From positions 1-64,000 of the forward strand of contig NZ_JAIKLE010000009.1 of assembly GCF_022267315.1 (NCBI RefSeq): a DNA stretch of 64,000 nt. The letters run 5' to 3'. Both the position numbers and the translations under genes were made by a program. How positions within the stretch are numbered: position 1 is the stretch's first letter; each line of letters begins with the position of its first letter. The DNA comes from Maribellus maritimus (lineage in GTDB: Bacteria; Bacteroidota; Bacteroidia; Bacteroidales; Prolixibacteraceae). Shown piece after piece: positions 62,730 to 64,000 of the stretch. The notes beneath the pieces were generated by a model, which saw only the letters and a program-made list of their open reading frames with translations, searched no databases and had not been told where the DNA came from.

Positions 62730-64000
62730 TTATGCACCTGTCCGGCCGTGACATTGTTTATATTTTTTTCCACTTCCACATGGGCACGGATCATTTCTCC
62801 CTACCCTCTTTTCGACTTTAACCGGCTGTGGTTTCGACTTTTCCTGAGTTTGAGTATTTGCTCCCTCCATCGGGTTATCCACATTCGGAAGGTCTGATTT
62901 TTGTGTTTTGTACCGGCTCATATCCGTTCGTTTTCTGGCTTCCGCTTCCCTCACCTGATCCGGACTTTGAATCGGAATCTGCCCCTTCATTAATGTGGAA
63001 ACCACATCTTTATTGACCTTGTTAACCATTACTTTAAAAAGGTTAAACGATTCAAATTTGTATATTAAAAGTGGATCTTTTTGTTCATAGGTTGCGTTCT
63101 GAACCGACTGTTTTAAATCATCCATTTCTCGCAACTGTTCCTTCCAGGCCTCGTCGATGGTACTAAGCACAATCTGTTTCTGATATGATTTTACCAGTTC
63201 CTTCCCTTTGTTCTGATAGGCTTTTTCAAGGTTACAAATAATCTGGAATACCCGTTTCCCATCTGAAATTGGAACTACGATATTCTGATACTGTTGCGAT
63301 TTGGTTTCATATACATTTTTAATTACCGGATATGCCTGTTTCGAAATGGCTTCAACCTTCCGGTTGTAACCCGCAATCATTTTTTCATAAATTGCTTCGG
63401 TAATCTCTGTGGTATTCATCTTTTTGAACTCGTCTTCAGTAACCGGAGATTCAATGGAAAGTAGCCTCAAAAGTTCCATATTAAAATCCTCAAACATATC
63501 GGAGCCAAAATATTCATTTACGAGCTCTTCTACTGAATCGTACATCATGTTCAAAACATCCACTTCCAAACGCTCACCGAAAAGTGCATGTTTTCGTTTT
63601 TTGTAAATCACTTCACGCTGCGAGTTCATCACATCGTCATATTCCAGCAACCGTTTACGGATTCCAAAGTTATTTTCTTCCACCTTACGCTGCGCCCGTT
63701 CAATCGACTTTGAGATCATGGAATGCTGAATCACCTCACCTTCCTTCAAACCCAAACGATCCATCACACCGGAAATCCGATCGGAACCAAACAAACGCAT
63801 CAAATCATCTTCAAGTGAAACATAGAACTGCGAAGAGCCCGGGTCTCCCTGTCTTCCGGCGCGTCCTCGCAACTGCCTGTCAACCCTTCTGGAATCATGC
63901 CGCTCTGTGCCAATAATTGCCAGTCCACCGGCCTTTTTAACTTCCGGCGTTAGTTTGATATCGGTTCCACGACCTGCCATGTTTGTTGCAATTGTTACTG
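62730..64000 (-). CDS. secA: Preprotein translocase ATPase SecA, C-terminal part
   Basis: The frame runs off the right edge of the window; 423 codons are seen. It starts in the second nucleotide-binding fold ([20 protein letters not shown]), has the [20 protein letters not shown] motif, the helical scaffold and wing domains, a Gln/Lys-rich linker and a C-terminal zinc/SecB-binding tail ([18 protein letters not shown]). SecA drives protein export through SecYEG. It is truncated only by the window limit. Confidence 0.97.
   Translation of the reverse strand, partial: VTIATNMAGRGTDIKLTPEVKKAGGLAIIGTERHDSRRVDRQLRGRAGRQGDPGSSQFYVSLEDDLMRLFGSDRISGVMDRLGLKEGEVIQHSMISKSIERAQRKVEENNFGIRKRLLEYDDVMNSQREVIYKKRKHALFGERLEVDVLNMMYDSVEELVNEYFGSDMFEDFNMELLRLLSIESPVTEDEFKKMNTTEITEAIYEKMIAGYNRKVEAISKQAYPVIKNVYETKSQQYQNIVVPISDGKRVFQIICNLEKAYQNKGKELVKSYQKQIVLSTIDEAWKEQLREMDDLKQSVQNATYEQKDPLLIYKFESFNLFKVMVNKVNKDVVSTLMKGQIPIQSPDQVREAEARKRTDMSRYKTQKSDLPNVDNPMEGANTQTQEKSKPQPVKVEKRVGRNDPCPCGSGKKYKQCHGRTGA

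Noticed and set aside
1-64000. CRISPR array, rRNA operon or complete insertion sequence
   Set aside because: No regularly spaced repeats, no rRNA sequence and no transposase with terminal inverted repeats were seen.

Overview
The window looks like a chromosome segment of a low-GC Bacteroidota, most likely a marine or anaerobic member of the Marinilabiliales (Prolixibacteraceae-like). This is inferred from type IX secretion (T9SS) sorting tails, many Bacteroidota-type lipoproteins, promoters of the TAnnTTTG type, LytS/LytTR regulation, DUF6132, DUF349 and BtuG-type proteins. No 16S gene is present, so the placement is inference.

Positions 1-13302 are the right end of an integrated, probably mobilizable element. 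It starts with the tail of a gene whose C-terminus resembles Bacteroidota mobilization proteins and a small coiled-coil/membrane protein. A cargo of surface and secreted proteins follows (beta-barrel, FISUMP lipoprotein, Ig/FN3 lipoprotein, T9SS-tailed protein), then a LytS-type kinase with a LytTR regulator, a lipoprotein, small membrane proteins, a HigA-like/AbiEii toxin-antitoxin pair and a tyrosine integrase. The integrase abuts a 3' fragment of tRNA-Pro(GGG), from anticodon loop to discriminator base. This is the expected duplicated attachment half; the intact tRNA should lie left of the window.

Positions 13303-51500 are mostly chromosomal housekeeping and scavenging genes: thioredoxin, M16 and S9 peptidases, a GH-A hydrolase, a macrodomain protein, a cold-shock protein, RluA, a dipeptide epimerase, MsrB, DUF349, aminopeptidase P, a cytidylate-kinase-like protein, a uracil-DNA glycosylase, a DUF1080-PHP fusion, MFS, PutP, an SDR/VOC pair, aldose epimerase, serine dehydratase, MATE, chorismate synthase and a SlyD-like isomerase. 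Oddities here are an ArsC/LMW-phosphatase homologue lacking all its catalytic residues, a frameshifted CPBP protease, a 15-codon leader ORF before the MATE gene, and an orphan terminator with a perfect palindrome beside the DUF134 regulator gene.

Positions 51630-61883 form a cobalamin (B12) acquisition locus. Two cobalamin riboswitches on the minus strand control (i) a three-gene, translationally coupled operon encoding a large T9SS surface protein with a transcobalamin-like segment, a BtuB-like TonB transporter and a BtuG-like beta-propeller lipoprotein, and (ii) a T9SS surface protein made of two tandem DUF4465 domains. A second TonB receptor with a Cys-x2-Cys plug motif is divergent. Between the divergent promoters lies a 25-bp near-perfect palindrome resembling a Fur-family box. 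This is the best candidate here for an under-described system: surface B12 capture with riboswitch plus possible metal-responsive control. The right edge holds lgt and the C-terminal third of secA.
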